Below, piece by piece: positions 28,681-38,464 of a stretch of 64,000 nucleotides of DNA. Source of the stretch: Acuticoccus mangrovi (GTDB taxonomy: Bacteria > Pseudomonadota > Alphaproteobacteria > Rhizobiales > Amorphaceae). Within the stretch, counting starts at the first letter, position 1; the number at the start of each line of letters is the position of its first letter. Made by a program: the position numbers and the translations under genes. A model generated the notes under the pieces. That model saw only the letters and a list, made by a program, of their open reading frames with translations, was not told where the DNA came from and searched no databases. The stretch is from the NCBI RefSeq assembly GCF_016411865.1, contig NZ_JAEKJA010000001.1, positions 496,001 to 560,000 of the forward strand. The letters run 5' to 3'.

Positions 28681-29682
28681 TCAGTTCGCCGTGCGCCGCC
28701 GCACCTGGTCGGCATAGACGGCGAGGATGATGATGGCGCCGGTCACCACCGTCTGCCACTCCTGGGCGACGGAGAGGATGCGCAGCCCGTTGGTGAGGAC
28801 GGCCATGATGAGGGCGCCGATGAGCGTGCCGAGGATGGTGCCGCGTCCGCCCGACAGCGACGTGCCGCCGATCACCACCGCGGCGATCGCCTCGAGCTCG
28901 TAGCCGAGGCCGAGGGCGGGCTGGGCCGAGTTGAGGCGGGAGGCGATGAGGAGGCCGGCGATGCCGACGATGCCGCCGGCGAGGGCGTAGATCGCCATCT
29001 TCCAGGCGTCGGTGTTGACGCCGGAGAGGCGCACCGCCTCCTCGTTCGAGCCGAGCGCGAAGCAATAGCGGCCGAGGATCGTGCGGCCGAGAATGTAGGC
29101 GGTGCCGATCGCGACGAGGAACAGGATCATCACCCCGTTGGGGATCGGCAGGCCCGGGACGATCGAGCCGACGATCGAGCCGCGCGAGATGAGGTCGAAG
29201 CCCGGCGTGTCGTTGAAGTAGATCGGCCGCGTGCCGGAGATCACGAGGGCGAGACCTTTGAGGATCAGCATCATGCCGAGCGTGGCGATGAACGGCGGGA
29301 TCTTCATCTTGGCGACGAAGGTGCCCGAGCAGAGGCCGCAGAAGGCGCCGGCGCCGATCGCGGCGAGGATGCCGAACGGCATCGGCAGGCCCCAGTAGGT
29401 GAGGACCACGCCGGCGATCACGGCGCAGAAGGTCATCATGGTGCCGACCGAGAGGTCGATGCCGCCGGTGATGATGACGAGCGTCACCGCCACCGCCAGC
29501 ACCCCGTTGACCGACGTCGCCTGCAGGATGGCGATGATGTTCGACATCTGCATGAAGTTCGGCGAGGCGAGCGAGAAGCCGACGAGGAGGGCGACGAGGC
29601 TCGCGAAGGCGAGAAGGCGCTGGGTGGCACCGGCCGAGAACAGGCGGCCGAGCCCGGGGCGGGGCGCGTCGACGGCGCTCAC
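28681..29682 (-). CDS. Sugar ABC transporter permease (RbsC type)
   Basis: A 333-residue membrane protein with about ten helices. It carries the RbsC-type signatures [26 protein letters not shown] and [11 protein letters not shown]-like [13 protein letters not shown], and ends in [14 protein letters not shown]-like [14 protein letters not shown]. It forms the translocation channel for the sugar importer. The GTG start overlaps the ATPase stop (GTGA), so translation is coupled. Confidence 0.94.
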   Translation of the reverse strand: MSAVDAPRPGLGRLFSAGATQRLLAFASLVALLVGFSLASPNFMQMSNIIAILQATSVNGVLAVAVTLVIITGGIDLSVGTMMTFCAVIAGVVLTYWGLPMPFGILAAIGAGAFCGLCSGTFVAKMKIPPFIATLGMMLILKGLALVISGTRPIYFNDTPGFDLISRGSIVGSIVPGLPIPNGVMILFLVAIGTAYILGRTILGRYCFALGSNEEAVRLSGVNTDAWKMAIYALAGGIVGIAGLLIASRLNSAQPALGLGYELEAIAAVVIGGTSLSGGRGTILGTLIGALIMAVLTNGLRILSVAQEWQTVVTGAIIILAVYADQVRRRTAN

Positions 29683-31217
29683 GTGACCGCCTCCAGCGGC
29701 TCCGCCTCGGGCTGCATGGCGGCTTCGCGCATGGTCGCGAGGCGCATGATGTCCTCCTGGCTGGTGTCGGGGCCGCCCGGAAGGATGCCGGTGAGGCGGC
29801 CCTCGCACATGACGGCGATGCGGTGGGCGAGGCGCAGCACCTCGGGCAGCTCCGAGGAGATCACGATGACCGCCCGGCCCTGCGCGGCAAGGCTCTGGAG
29901 AAGCTTGTAGATCTCGCTCTTGGCGCCGACGTCGATGCCGCGGGTGGGCTCGTCGAAGATGAGAATGTCGCAGTCGCGCAGGAGCCACTTGGCGATGACG
30001 ACCTTCTGCTGGTTGCCGCCGGAGAGGAAGCGCACCTCCTGCCGGTCCGACGGGGTGCGGATCGCGAGCTGGTCGATGAAGCGCCGGGCGACGTCGCGCA
30101 TCGCCTTCTCGTCGAGCCGGCCGGTGCGGCTCGTGAAGCGCTCCATCGAGGCCATGGCGATGTTGGCCCGCACGTCCATCCCGAGGGCGAGGCCGAAATG
30201 CTTGCGGTCCTCCGAGAGGTAGCCGATCCCGGCGGCCACCGCGTCGGACGGGGAGGCGATGGCGACGGGACGCCCGTGCATGATGATCTCGCCGGCGTCC
30301 TTCGGATCGGCGCCGAAGATGGCGCGGGCGACCTCGGTGCGGCCGGCGCCCATCAGCCCGGCGAAGCCGAGGATCTCGCCCTTCCTGACGGTGAAGCTCA
30401 CGTCGCAAATCTCGCGGCCGCGGCTGAGGCCCTTCACCTCGAGCGCCGTCTCGGCAGCGGCAAGGTCGGGGATCCTCACCGCCTCCTCGCTGAGGGCGCG
30501 GCCCACCATCATCGCGATGATCTCGCCGACCGGCGTCGCGGCGGCCTCGACGGTGCCGACATATTCACCGTCGCGCATCACCGTCACGCGGTCGGCGATG
30601 CGCTTCAGCTCGTCCATCTTGTGGCTGATGTAGACGACGCCGACGCCCTTCGCCTTCAGCCGGCGGATGACGATGAAGAGCTCCTCGATCTCCTTGTCGT
30701 TCAGCGCGGCGGTGGGCTCGTCCATGACGAGGACGCGGCTCTCGTAGGACAGCGCCTTGGCGATCTCCACCATCTGCTGCTTGGCGATGGTGAGGCGGCC
30801 GACATTCGCCCGCGGATCGAGGTTGAGGTTCATCGCGGCGAAGATCGCCTCGGCGTTGCGATTGAGGGCGCCGTCGTCGAGCCGGCCGAAGCGGCGGCGC
30901 GGCTCGCGGCCGATGAAGATGTTCTGCGCCACGGTGAGATCGTTCATCAGGGAGAGCTCCTGATGGATGATGCCGATGCCTTCGTCCTGCGCGGCACGCG
31001 GGCTCGCAAGCTCCACCTCTCGCCCGTCGACGCGGATGGTGCCACCGTCCTTCTGGTAGATCCCCGACAGGATCTTCATCAGCGTCGACTTGCCGGCGCC
31101 GTTCTCGCCCATCAGGGCGTGCACCTCGCCGCGCTCCAGCACGAAGTCGACCGCCTTCAGCGCGTGCACGCCGGGGAAGCGCTTGTCGATCCCGCGCATC
31201 TCCACGATGGGGCTCAT
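29679..31217 (-). CDS. Sugar ABC transporter ATPase, double domain (RbsA type)
   Basis: A 512-residue protein with two ABC domains. Domain one has Walker [10 protein letters not shown] and Walker [12 protein letters not shown]; domain two has a degenerate A loop ([10 protein letters not shown]) and an intact signature LSGGNQQK, as is normal for RbsA-type ATPases. It powers the ribose-type importer. The ATG follows GGAGGAG and overlaps the stop of the lactonase gene (ATGA). Confidence 0.96.
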   Translation of the reverse strand: MSPIVEMRGIDKRFPGVHALKAVDFVLERGEVHALMGENGAGKSTLMKILSGIYQKDGGTIRVDGREVELASPRAAQDEGIGIIHQELSLMNDLTVAQNIFIGREPRRRFGRLDDGALNRNAEAIFAAMNLNLDPRANVGRLTIAKQQMVEIAKALSYESRVLVMDEPTAALNDKEIEELFIVIRRLKAKGVGVVYISHKMDELKRIADRVTVMRDGEYVGTVEAAATPVGEIIAMMVGRALSEEAVRIPDLAAAETALEVKGLSRGREICDVSFTVRKGEILGFAGLMGAGRTEVARAIFGADPKDAGEIIMHGRPVAIASPSDAVAAGIGYLSEDRKHFGLALGMDVRANIAMASMERFTSRTGRLDEKAMRDVARRFIDQLAIRTPSDRQEVRFLSGGNQQKVVIAKWLLRDCDILIFDEPTRGIDVGAKSEIYKLLQSLAAQGRAVIVISSELPEVLRLAHRIAVMCEGRLTGILPGGPDTSQEDIMRLATMREAAMQPEAEPLEAVT

Positions 31218-32095
31218 AGGGTCTCCTCCGTTAAACCGTAGAAGCGGCGCGCGGTGCCGCCGAGGATTGCGGCGCGGCTGGCCTCGTCGAGCGGCTTCAG
31301 AAGGGTATCGGTGAGCGCCACCCACTCGGCGTGGGACGCGGCGAGGGTGAGGACGGGCCAATCCGAGCCCCACATCAGCCGTTCCGGGCCGAACCAGTCC
31401 AACAGGCGGTCGAGCACCGGCCGCAGCGTGGCGAGCGCCGCCTTCGGGCTCGCGCGCTGCTCCGGTGCCATCTCGGTCAGGAGGCCGGAGAGCTTGCAGA
31501 AGGCCCCGGTGTCGGCGGCAAGGCGCGCCATCCCTTCGCGCCACATGACGTGGCGGGGATCGTCGGCGTCTGCGCGGAGGGCCGGCTTGGCGGCGTGGTC
31601 GATCACCACGGCGATGTCCGGCCACCGGCCGAGCGCGTCGTAGAGCGGCGCGAGATGGCGCGGCATCACCAGCGCGTCGAAGCGCAGACCATGGGCGGAA
31701 AGCCGGGCGAGGGCGTCGGCCCGAGGGCGGGCGGCGATCCAGTCGTCCTCCTCGAGGTCCTGGAGCATCGGGCGGACGCCCTTGAAGGCCGGATCGGCGG
31801 CGAAGCGGTCGATGTCGGCCACCGCGGAGGGGTCGGCGAGGTCGACCCAGCCGACGACCCCCTCGATCTCATGGTGGCGCTGCGCGAGCCCCAGGAGATA
31901 GGCCGTCTCCGCCGTCGACGGGGCGGCCTGCACGGCGACGAGGCTGCCGATGCCGGCGGCGGCGGCGAGGGGGGCCATCTCGGCGGGGGCGACGTCGCGG
32001 CGGATGGGGTCGAGCGCCGGCACGGCGGCGTCGAGCCAGCCATAGTCGCCCCGGTCGAGGCGCCAGAAGTGGCAGTGGGCGTCGACGCGCCTCAT
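31214..32095 (-). CDS. Amidohydrolase family protein, probable sugar lactonase
   Basis: A 293-residue amidohydrolase_2 protein. The metal-binding DAHCHFW opens the protein, IDHAAKP lies in the middle, and [11 protein letters not shown] carries the C-terminal Asp. Members in fucose and rhamnose clusters hydrolyse L-fucono- or L-rhamnono-lactone; that role fits the neighbouring dehydrogenase and FucU. The ATG has no strong ribosome-binding site. It heads the tight operon lactonase-ATPase-permease-binding protein-dehydrogenase. Confidence 0.87.
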   Translation of the reverse strand: MRRVDAHCHFWRLDRGDYGWLDAAVPALDPIRRDVAPAEMAPLAAAAGIGSLVAVQAAPSTAETAYLLGLAQRHHEIEGVVGWVDLADPSAVADIDRFAADPAFKGVRPMLQDLEEDDWIAARPRADALARLSAHGLRFDALVMPRHLAPLYDALGRWPDIAVVIDHAAKPALRADADDPRHVMWREGMARLAADTGAFCKLSGLLTEMAPEQRASPKAALATLRPVLDRLLDWFGPERLMWGSDWPVLTLAASHAEWVALTDTLLKPLDEASRAAILGGTARRFYGLTEETL

Positions 32096-32260
32096 CGCGC
32101 CCGCTGCGACGATGGCGGGACGGGGACGAGCTTGGGCGCGTGACCTGCGGTCATGGCCGGGCGATCCTCCAATCTGGCCTCTCCGGGCCATTCTCGAGGG
32201 AGAGCCTAGGCTGCACCCCGTCCGCCTGGCAACGGGTGATCGCTGCGCCGGGACCTGCCG

Positions 32261-32701
32261 TCAGCCGTCCGGCGGCACCACGCCCTTCTTCAGGATGAAG
32301 TTGCCGTAGAGGCGTCGCTCGCTGGTCTGGAGCACGGCGAAGGCCGTGCGGGCGGCGTCGTAGAAGTCGAACCGCTCCACCGCCTCCACGCTTCCGCCCT
32401 CCGCTTCGATCAGCGGCAGCGCCGCGGCGACGATCGGCGGGACGGCGGCCGGGTCGTCCACCACCTGCATGGTGGTGACGGGCTTCGGCACGAAGCTGTC
32501 GAGCGGCAGCACCGAGAGGATCGCCCGCAACGCCTCGACGGCGTCCGCGTCGGTGCGCAGCTCACGCCCGAGCACGGTGTCGATCGCCACGGAGGCTGCG
32601 GGAAAGTTGGCGTCCGCCACCACGATGGTGTCGCCGTGGCCCATCGCGGCGAGGGTGTGGAGGAGGTCGGGGGAGAGGAGGGGGTCGAGACCCTTCAGCA
32701 T
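32261..32701 (-). CDS. fucU: RbsD/FucU family sugar mutarotase
   Basis: A 146-residue mutarotase. The segment LSPDLLHTLAAMGHGDTIVVADANFP is diagnostic for FucU (quoted in parts: LSPDLLHTLAAMGHGD and VVADANFP), with the catalytic His in GHGD and the YG near the C-terminus (RRLYGNFILKKG). FucU interconverts the alpha and beta anomers of L-fucose. The ATG was chosen for GGAAGG upstream. A 165-base gap separates it from the lactonase gene, so it may be a separate transcript. It supports L-fucose as the cluster substrate. Confidence 0.9.
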   Translation of the reverse strand: MLKGLDPLLSPDLLHTLAAMGHGDTIVVADANFPAASVAIDTVLGRELRTDADAVEALRAILSVLPLDSFVPKPVTTMQVVDDPAAVPPIVAAALPLIEAEGGSVEAVERFDFYDAARTAFAVLQTSERRLYGNFILKKGVVPPDG

Positions 32702-32998
32702 CGTTTGGCCTTCCGTCGGCCCTACGCCGACGCGGGCGATGATGACGAAGCGGGCGGAGGTGCTCAAGGGCCCGACCCCTTGCCGCGCAAGAGCCTTCGC
32801 ATTGTCGCCGAGCAATAATTTTTTCTTATGCCAGGAAACCATTCAGCGGCTTCGTCCGTACCTATTCCCGTACTGGTCGCTCCCGAGGTCGTCGAGGTCT
32901 GCGCGGACGGCGAGGCAACGTCAGCCGAAGCGGCGGCCATGGCCGCTCCGGCGCTGACGCCATCAGCCGACGTCCTGCCGGACGCCAAGGGGAGAGAT
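32702..32998 (+). promoter_or_regulatory. Divergent control region of fucU and lysR
   Basis: A 297-base gap between divergent genes. The most AT-rich part lies near 32812-32830 (GCAATAATTTTTTCTTATGC), a probable promoter area for the minus-strand sugar cluster or the LysR gene. The reading frame of lysR stays open through much of this region but family homology starts only at the chosen ATG. Confidence 0.35.
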
Positions 32999-33976
32999 AT
33001 GGAGCTGCGCGATCTCAGGGCCTTCGTGACCATCGCAAGGGTCGGCACGCTGTCGGGGGCGGCACGCGAACTCGACGTCACCCAGCCGGCGCTGAGCGCG
33101 CTGGTGCGGCGGCTCGAGGAGGCGATGGGGGTGAAGGTCGTGCGGCGCCAGTCCCGCGGCATCGCGCTGACGGACGAGGGATGGCTGCTGCTCGACTGGG
33201 CCCATACGATCCTGCACGACGTCGAGGCGGCGACCGAAGCGGTCCGGGGCTCGGGCGGCGCCGAGGCGGGAACGGTACACATCGGCTTGCCGCCGGCCGT
33301 CTGCGCCGGGCTGGTGCCGCCCTTCTTCGAGCGCCTCGGCCGATGCGCGCCGGGCATCGAGGTTCATCTCAGCGAGAGCCTGGGAACCCGCCTCGCCGAG
33401 GAGCTGCAGCTCGGCCGCCTCGACGTCGCGATCCTCTTCGACGTGCAGCCGATGCCGGGTCTCCACGTCGAGCCGATCCTCATCGAGGAGCCGCATCTCG
33501 TCGTCGCGTCCGACCATCAGGTGGCGACGCGGCGCATCGTCGGCCTCGCCGAACTCGCCGAGATGGCGCTGGTGCTGCCGAGCGCCGACCAGCTCCTCGG
33601 CCGGCTCGTTGAGGGGGCCGCGGCCTCGCGCGGCATCTTGCTGGCGCCGGCCCACCGCATCGATTCGCTGTCGGCGACCGTGGCGCTCGCCAAGGCGGGC
33701 TACGCCACCATCCTGCCGGCCTTCGCGGTGCGCGAGGAGATCGCGGCCGGCCTCTTGAGCGCGGTGCGGATCGTCGATCCCGTGCTGGAGTGGACGCCGC
33801 ATCTCGCCATGCGGCGCGACCTTGCCAACCCGCGCGGCGCGATGGTCGTCGGGCGCCTCCTGGTCGAGACCGCTCTCGCGCTGGTGCGGGACGGGGCATG
33901 GGAGGGGCGCGCTCACGCCCGCTACCGACCCCCGTCGGACCCTGCGCAACCGGTCAACGACGCTCCGGCTGTGTGA
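32999..33976 (+). CDS. LysR family transcriptional regulator
   Basis: A 325-residue LysR regulator with the winged helix at residues 1-60 (LSGAARELDVTQPALSALVR) and a C-terminal effector domain. The ATG follows AAGGGGAGAG; an upstream extension is possible but does not look conserved. It is divergent from fucU and convergent with the M20 deacetylase gene, whose end it overlaps by 23 bases. By position it may control the fucose-type operon or the deacetylase-hydrolase pair; the sequence does not decide. Confidence 0.92.
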   Translation: MELRDLRAFVTIARVGTLSGAARELDVTQPALSALVRRLEEAMGVKVVRRQSRGIALTDEGWLLLDWAHTILHDVEAATEAVRGSGGAEAGTVHIGLPPAVCAGLVPPFFERLGRCAPGIEVHLSESLGTRLAEELQLGRLDVAILFDVQPMPGLHVEPILIEEPHLVVASDHQVATRRIVGLAELAEMALVLPSADQLLGRLVEGAAASRGILLAPAHRIDSLSATVALAKAGYATILPAFAVREEIAAGLLSAVRIVDPVLEWTPHLAMRRDLANPRGAMVVGRLLVETALALVRDGAWEGRAHARYRPPSDPAQPVNDAPAV

Positions 33977-35132
33977 GCACGCCCTCAAGGGCGGCGAGGA
34001 GCCGCAGCGCCTCGCGGAGCTGATCGGCGCTGAGAAACTCGTTCGGTTTGTGCGCCTCGCTGATCGAACCCGGACCGCACACCACCACGTCGAGGCCGAG
34101 CGCCTGGAAGAGGCCGGCCTCCGTGCCGAACGCGACCGTGTCGGCCCCGTTCGCCCCGGTGAGGTGGGCGAGGAGATCACGCGCGGCGTTCTCCTCCATC
34201 GGCACGAGCCCCGGAACCTCGCCTAGGATTTCAGTCTCGATCGTCGCCTCGGGGTGCAGTCGGCGCATCTCGGGAAGGAGCACGTCGGCGCAATAGGCCG
34301 CGAGCTCGCCCTTGACGAAGGTCGCATCGGCGGCCGTCACCGGGCGCATCTCCCACTCCACCTCGCAGTGCCGCGCGATGACGTTGCGCGCCGTTCCCCC
34401 GTCGATGCGGCCCACCTGCACCGTCGACCATGGCGGCTCGAACGGCGAGGCGGACGGCGCCCGCTGCACCAAAGGCTCGCGCAGGGCGAGGAGCCGAGCG
34501 GCGAAGCGGATCGCATATTCGACGGCGTTCACCCCCCTATCGGGGTTCGAGCCGTGACCCTCGAGGCCGGTGAAGCGCGTGGTGTAGTCGTGACAGCCCT
34601 TGTGGCCCTCGATCACCCGCATGGAGGTCGGCTCGCCGACGATCGCCATGGCCGGCCTCAGGGGCGCGTCGGCGAGGTGGCCCGCGAGCGCCCGCGCGCC
34701 GAGGCAGCCGACCTCCTCGTCGTAGGTGAAGGCGAAGTGCACCGGCCGGACGAGCGGCATCGCGGCGAAGCGGGGCGCCATCGCGAGGGCCGCGGCGACG
34801 AAGCCCTTCATGTCGCACGTGCCGCGCCCGTAGAAGCGCCCGTCGGCCTCGCGCAAGGCGAAGGGGTCGCTGTCCCACTCCGCGCCGTCGGCCGGCACCA
34901 CGTCGGTGTGGCCGGACAGGACGATGCCGCCGTCGACCTCCGGTCCGAGGGTGGCGAAGAGGTTGGCCTTGGCCCCGTCGGCGCTCGCGAGCACCTCCAC
35001 CCGCGCGCCGGCCGCGTTCAGAAGCCTCGCCGCATGATCGATCAGGGCGCGGTTCGACGCCGCCGATATGGTGGGAAAGCCCACGAGGTCGGCGAGGATC
35101 TCGACCGACGCCTCGAACGGCAGCGGGCTCAT
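33954..35132 (-). CDS. M20 family deacetylase (ArgE-like)
   Basis: A 392-residue zinc hydrolase of the ArgE/DapE type. Ligand motifs are SGHTDVVPADG, the bridging Asp in GRGTCDMKG, the catalytic Glu pair in TYDEEVGCLGA, GEPTSM, and the late His in ISEAHKPNEF. ArgE-type enzymes remove acetyl groups from N-acetyl-amino acids such as acetylornithine. Its start overlaps the stop of the DoeA-like gene (ATGA), so the two are co-translated. In that context it may deacetylate the product of DoeA; arginine synthesis is the alternative. Confidence 0.9.
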   Translation of the reverse strand: MSPLPFEASVEILADLVGFPTISAASNRALIDHAARLLNAAGARVEVLASADGAKANLFATLGPEVDGGIVLSGHTDVVPADGAEWDSDPFALREADGRFYGRGTCDMKGFVAAALAMAPRFAAMPLVRPVHFAFTYDEEVGCLGARALAGHLADAPLRPAMAIVGEPTSMRVIEGHKGCHDYTTRFTGLEGHGSNPDRGVNAVEYAIRFAARLLALREPLVQRAPSASPFEPPWSTVQVGRIDGGTARNVIARHCEVEWEMRPVTAADATFVKGELAAYCADVLLPEMRRLHPEATIETEILGEVPGLVPMEENAARDLLAHLTGANGADTVAFGTEAGLFQALGLDVVVCGPGSISEAHKPNEFLSADQLREALRLLAALEGVLTQPERR

Positions 35133-36313
35133 TCCTTGACGAACAGCCGGCGGGGGCGGTCGCACAGGCACTCGGCCGGCCCGTCCGGCGTGATGAGGAT
35201 GCTCTCGGTGATCTCGAGCCCCCAGTCCTTCATCCACAGGCCGGGCATGAAGTGGAAGGTCATGCCGGGCTCGAGCACGGTGGTGTCCTCGAAGCGGATC
35301 GAGATGGTCCGCTCACCCCAGTCGGGCGGGTAGGAGAGGCCGATCGGGTAGCCGGCACGGGCGGCCCGGTCGATGCCGGCCTTCTCCAGCGGCCCGGCGA
35401 GGGCGCGGGCGACGTCGCAGGCCATGTTGCCGGCGCGGGCGGCGTCGAGACCGGCCTCGAGCCCCTCCACCAGCGCGCCCTCGGCGCGGCGGATCTCATC
35501 GGGCGGCGTGCCGAGATAGACCGTGCGGCAGAAGGGAGCGTGGTAGCGCCGATAGCAGCCGGCGATCTCGAAGAAGGTGGCGGCCCCCTTCTCGAAAGTG
35601 CGCCCGTCCCAGGTGAGGTGGGGCGCGGCGGCGTCCGAACCGCTCGGCAGCAGCGGCACGATGGCGGGATAGTCGCCCCAGTCCTCATCGAGGCCGCGGA
35701 TCGCCTTGCCGTAGATCTCGGCCACGATGTCGGACTTCTTCACCCCCGGCTCCACGCGGGCGGCGATGTGGTCCACGATCGCCTCGGAGATCCGGGCGGC
35801 CTTGCGCATGAAGACCAGCTCCTCCTCGCTCTTCACCGCCCGCTGCCAGTTCACGAGGGCGGTGGCGTCGGCGAGGATCGCGTCGGGCAGCTCGCTCTGG
35901 AGGACCAGGAAGGCCTTGGCGGAGAAGTAGTAGTTCTCGAGCTCCAGTCCGATGCGCTTGGCGCCGTAGCCGCGATCGCGGATCATCGCGGCGAGCATTT
36001 CCATCGGATGGCAGGTGCGCGATTGCACGAAGTGGTCCGGATAGTGGGCGACGTGGGCGTCGTCCATCCAACAGGTGCGCACGGCGCCGTTGGCGTCCTG
36101 CCCGCGGCCCCACCAGATCGGGTCGACGTCGTGGAACACGAGGACGCCCTGGTGCACGTAGAAGGACCAGCCGTCGTAGCCCGTGAGCCAGGCCATGTTG
36201 GAGGGGTCTTCGATGAAGAGGAGGTCGAGATCGGCCGCCGCCATGGCGGCACGGACCTTGGCGAGGCGCCGCTGGTACTCGGCGGCGGAGAAGGGCGTGT
36301 GCGTGGCCGGCAA
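35129..36313 (-). CDS. M24 family hydrolase, ectoine hydrolase (DoeA/EutD)-like
   Basis: A 394-residue creatinase/aminopeptidase-fold protein. Segments WLTGYDGWSFYVHQ, GRGQDANGA, DYPAIVPLLPSGSDAAAPHL, YPIGLSYPPDWGERT and FHFMPGLWMKDWGLEITES match, from memory, the ectoine hydrolase group rather than proline aminopeptidases. DoeA opens the ectoine ring to N-acetyl-diaminobutyrate. The start is taken as a TTG (MPATHTPFSAAEY) because no ATG fits the family length; GGAAG lies upstream. It precedes an M20 deacetylase in the same operon. The exact substrate is inferred. Confidence 0.85.
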   Translation of the reverse strand: MPATHTPFSAAEYQRRLAKVRAAMAAADLDLLFIEDPSNMAWLTGYDGWSFYVHQGVLVFHDVDPIWWGRGQDANGAVRTCWMDDAHVAHYPDHFVQSRTCHPMEMLAAMIRDRGYGAKRIGLELENYYFSAKAFLVLQSELPDAILADATALVNWQRAVKSEEELVFMRKAARISEAIVDHIAARVEPGVKKSDIVAEIYGKAIRGLDEDWGDYPAIVPLLPSGSDAAAPHLTWDGRTFEKGAATFFEIAGCYRRYHAPFCRTVYLGTPPDEIRRAEGALVEGLEAGLDAARAGNMACDVARALAGPLEKAGIDRAARAGYPIGLSYPPDWGERTISIRFEDTTVLEPGMTFHFMPGLWMKDWGLEITESILITPDGPAECLCDRPRRLFVKE

Positions 36314-36411
36314 CGAGGGCTTCCGTGGCTGGATGGCGGACGGGAGGGTGGCGTTCTCGCGACCTTCGCCCCCCAATCCGTCGCGGGCAAGCCCTCGCCG
36401 GGCGTCCGCCG

Positions 36412-36732
36412 CTAGATGAGGAAGCCGAAGCCGTCCGTCTCCGGAGCGAGCAGGATCCCGTCCGTCCCGTCCTGATAGCCGTCGCGAACGGAAGGGTCTT
36501 CGAGGATCGCCGGGCGGCTCTCGGCATCCGGGTCGCGCAGATAGGGGGACGAGGCGTCGTAGGGGGCGCCGCCTCGGCTGTCGGCGAACTGCCACAAGTC
36601 GTCCGTCGCCGTGTAGCCGGCGCCGCCGTCGGGGCCGAAGAACGCGGCGTCGGCGTCGAGGTCGGCCTTGACCTTCCACAGATCGTCGGTGGCGGTGTAG
36701 CCGGAGGGGGTGGGGGCGAGACGGTTTGCCAT
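36412..36732 (-). CDS. Small acidic orphan protein with duplicated GYTATDDLW motif
   Basis: A 106-residue acidic protein of no family I recognise. The nonapeptide GYTATDDLW occurs twice (residues 11-19 and 39-47), and the second half is rich in Asp, Gly and Pro. There is no signal peptide or membrane segment. The ATG has a GGAGAG site. It ends 98 bases before the DoeA-like gene on the same strand, so it may be its leader gene, and it is divergent from the aminotransferase. An Asp-rich composition could suit cation binding, but this is speculation. Confidence 0.65.
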   Translation of the reverse strand: MANRLAPTPSGYTATDDLWKVKADLDADAAFFGPDGGAGYTATDDLWQFADSRGGAPYDASSPYLRDPDAESRPAILEDPSVRDGYQDGTDGILLAPETDGFGFLI

Positions 36733-36898
36733 GAGGCGCTCTCCGTGTTGGCGTCGGTCGCCCCCGAACAACGCTGCGCGCCGCGGTCTATTCCCTGCGG
36801 CGAGGGCCCTTTTGCGAAAGGATTGACATCGCGCCGGGCGCGGCCGGAGGCTGTGGCGCAGATTTCCTCCCTCGACCCCGCACCTTGGAAAGGCCGCC

Positions 36899-38278
36899 AT
36901 GGACACGCCCTTGACCAACGATCTTCTCGATGCCTGGGACCGGGAGAGCTTCCTCCATCCGTCGACCGCCTGGGGCCAGCACGCGCGCGGCGAGACGCCG
37001 ACGCGCATCGTCGCCGGCGGTGATGGCGCCCACATCGAGGACCGCGACGGCAACCGTCTGCTCGACGCCTTTGCCGGCCTCTACTGCGTGAATGTCGGTT
37101 ACGGGCGCACCGAGATCGCCGACGCGATCGCCGAACAGGCCCACAAGCTCGCCTACTACCACGCCTATGTCGGCCACGGGACCGAGGCCTCGATCACCCT
37201 CGCGCACATGATCCTGGAGCGGGCGCCCGCTCACATGGGCAAGGTCTATTTCGGCCTCGGCGGGTCGGACGCCAACGAGACCAACGTGAAGCTCGTCTGG
37301 TACTACAACAACGTGCTGGGACGGCCGGAGAAGAAGAAGATCGTCTCCCGCTGGCGCGGCTACCACGGCTCCGGCCTGATGACGGGGTCGCTGACGGGCC
37401 TCGCGCTGTTCCACCGCCAGTTCGACCTGCCGCTCGAACGCATCCTCCACACCACCGCGCCACACTATCTGCGCCGCGCCGACAGGACGATGAGCGAAGC
37501 CGACTTCGTGGCCGCGTGCGCCGCCGACCTCGAGGCGCTGATCGCCCGCGAGGGCGCCGACACCATCGCCGCCTTCGTCGCCGAGCCGGTGCTTGGCACC
37601 GGCGGCATCGTGCCGCCGCCCGCGGGCTATTGGGAGGCGATCGCGCCGATCCTGAAACGGCACGACATCCTCCTCGTCGCCGACGAGGTGGTGACGGGCT
37701 TCGGCCGCCTCGGCTCGATGTTCGGATCGACCCACTACGGCCTCGAGCCCGACCTCATGACCATCGCCAAGGGGCTGACCTCGGCCTACGCGCCGCTGTC
37801 GGGCTCGATCGTCTCGAAGCGGATGGCCGCGGTGCTCGAGAAGGGCACCGACGAGTTCGGTCCCATCGGCCATGGCTGGACCTATTCGGCCCATCCGCTG
37901 TGCGCGGCGGCGGGCGTCGCCAACCTGAAGCTCATCGACGAGCTGGGTCTCGTGGAGAATGCCCGCACCGTCGGCACCCACCTCGTCGCGGGTCTGAAGG
38001 ATGCGCTCGGCCATCACCCCCATGTGGGCGAGGTGCGCGGGGAGGGGATGCTCGCGGCGGTGGAGTTCATGGAGGATCCGGCGGCGGGCGCCTTCTTCCC
38101 GGCGGAGCGCAAGGTGGGGGCGAAGGTCGCCGCCGCCCTCGGCTCGCGCGGGGTGATCGGCCGGGCGATGCCCGAGGGCGACATTCTGGGGTTCGCCCCG
38201 CCGCTCTGCCTCACCCATGAGGAAGCCGACACCATCGTCGCGGCAACGACCGCCGCGGTGAACGAAGTGCTCGGCTAA
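36899..38278 (+). CDS. Class III pyridoxal-phosphate aminotransferase
   Basis: A 459-residue omega-aminotransferase of the putrescine/taurine-pyruvate type. Markers: DAFAGLYCVNVGYGR, the pyridoxal-stacking YHGSGLMTGSLTG, the Asp in VADEVVTGFGRLG and the Lys in TIAKGLTSAYAPLS that forms the Schiff base. It would move an amino group from a diamine, beta-alanine-like or omega-amino acid to pyruvate. Beside DoeA-like and M20 genes it could act on diaminobutyrate; the sequence group alone does not show this. Divergent from the acidic orphan. Confidence 0.94.
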   Translation: MDTPLTNDLLDAWDRESFLHPSTAWGQHARGETPTRIVAGGDGAHIEDRDGNRLLDAFAGLYCVNVGYGRTEIADAIAEQAHKLAYYHAYVGHGTEASITLAHMILERAPAHMGKVYFGLGGSDANETNVKLVWYYNNVLGRPEKKKIVSRWRGYHGSGLMTGSLTGLALFHRQFDLPLERILHTTAPHYLRRADRTMSEADFVAACAADLEALIAREGADTIAAFVAEPVLGTGGIVPPPAGYWEAIAPILKRHDILLVADEVVTGFGRLGSMFGSTHYGLEPDLMTIAKGLTSAYAPLSGSIVSKRMAAVLEKGTDEFGPIGHGWTYSAHPLCAAAGVANLKLIDELGLVENARTVGTHLVAGLKDALGHHPHVGEVRGEGMLAAVEFMEDPAAGAFFPAERKVGAKVAAALGSRGVIGRAMPEGDILGFAPPLCLTHEEADTIVAATTAAVNEVLG

Positions 38279-38464
38279 AGGCGGCGGAGCGCGGTGCGTC
38301 GCCGGGGAGGACTGAAGGCGGGAGGACCGACGGCGGGTTGGAGGCTTCGGGCGTCCGTGCGATGATCCCCGTCGCCCGGCGTCCCGACAGCGGTGGTCGG
38401 AGCAATCAGGTGTTGCGGGCGGCGAGTAGCTACGGGAAGCAACCAGTGGTAGCGTCGCCACTCG

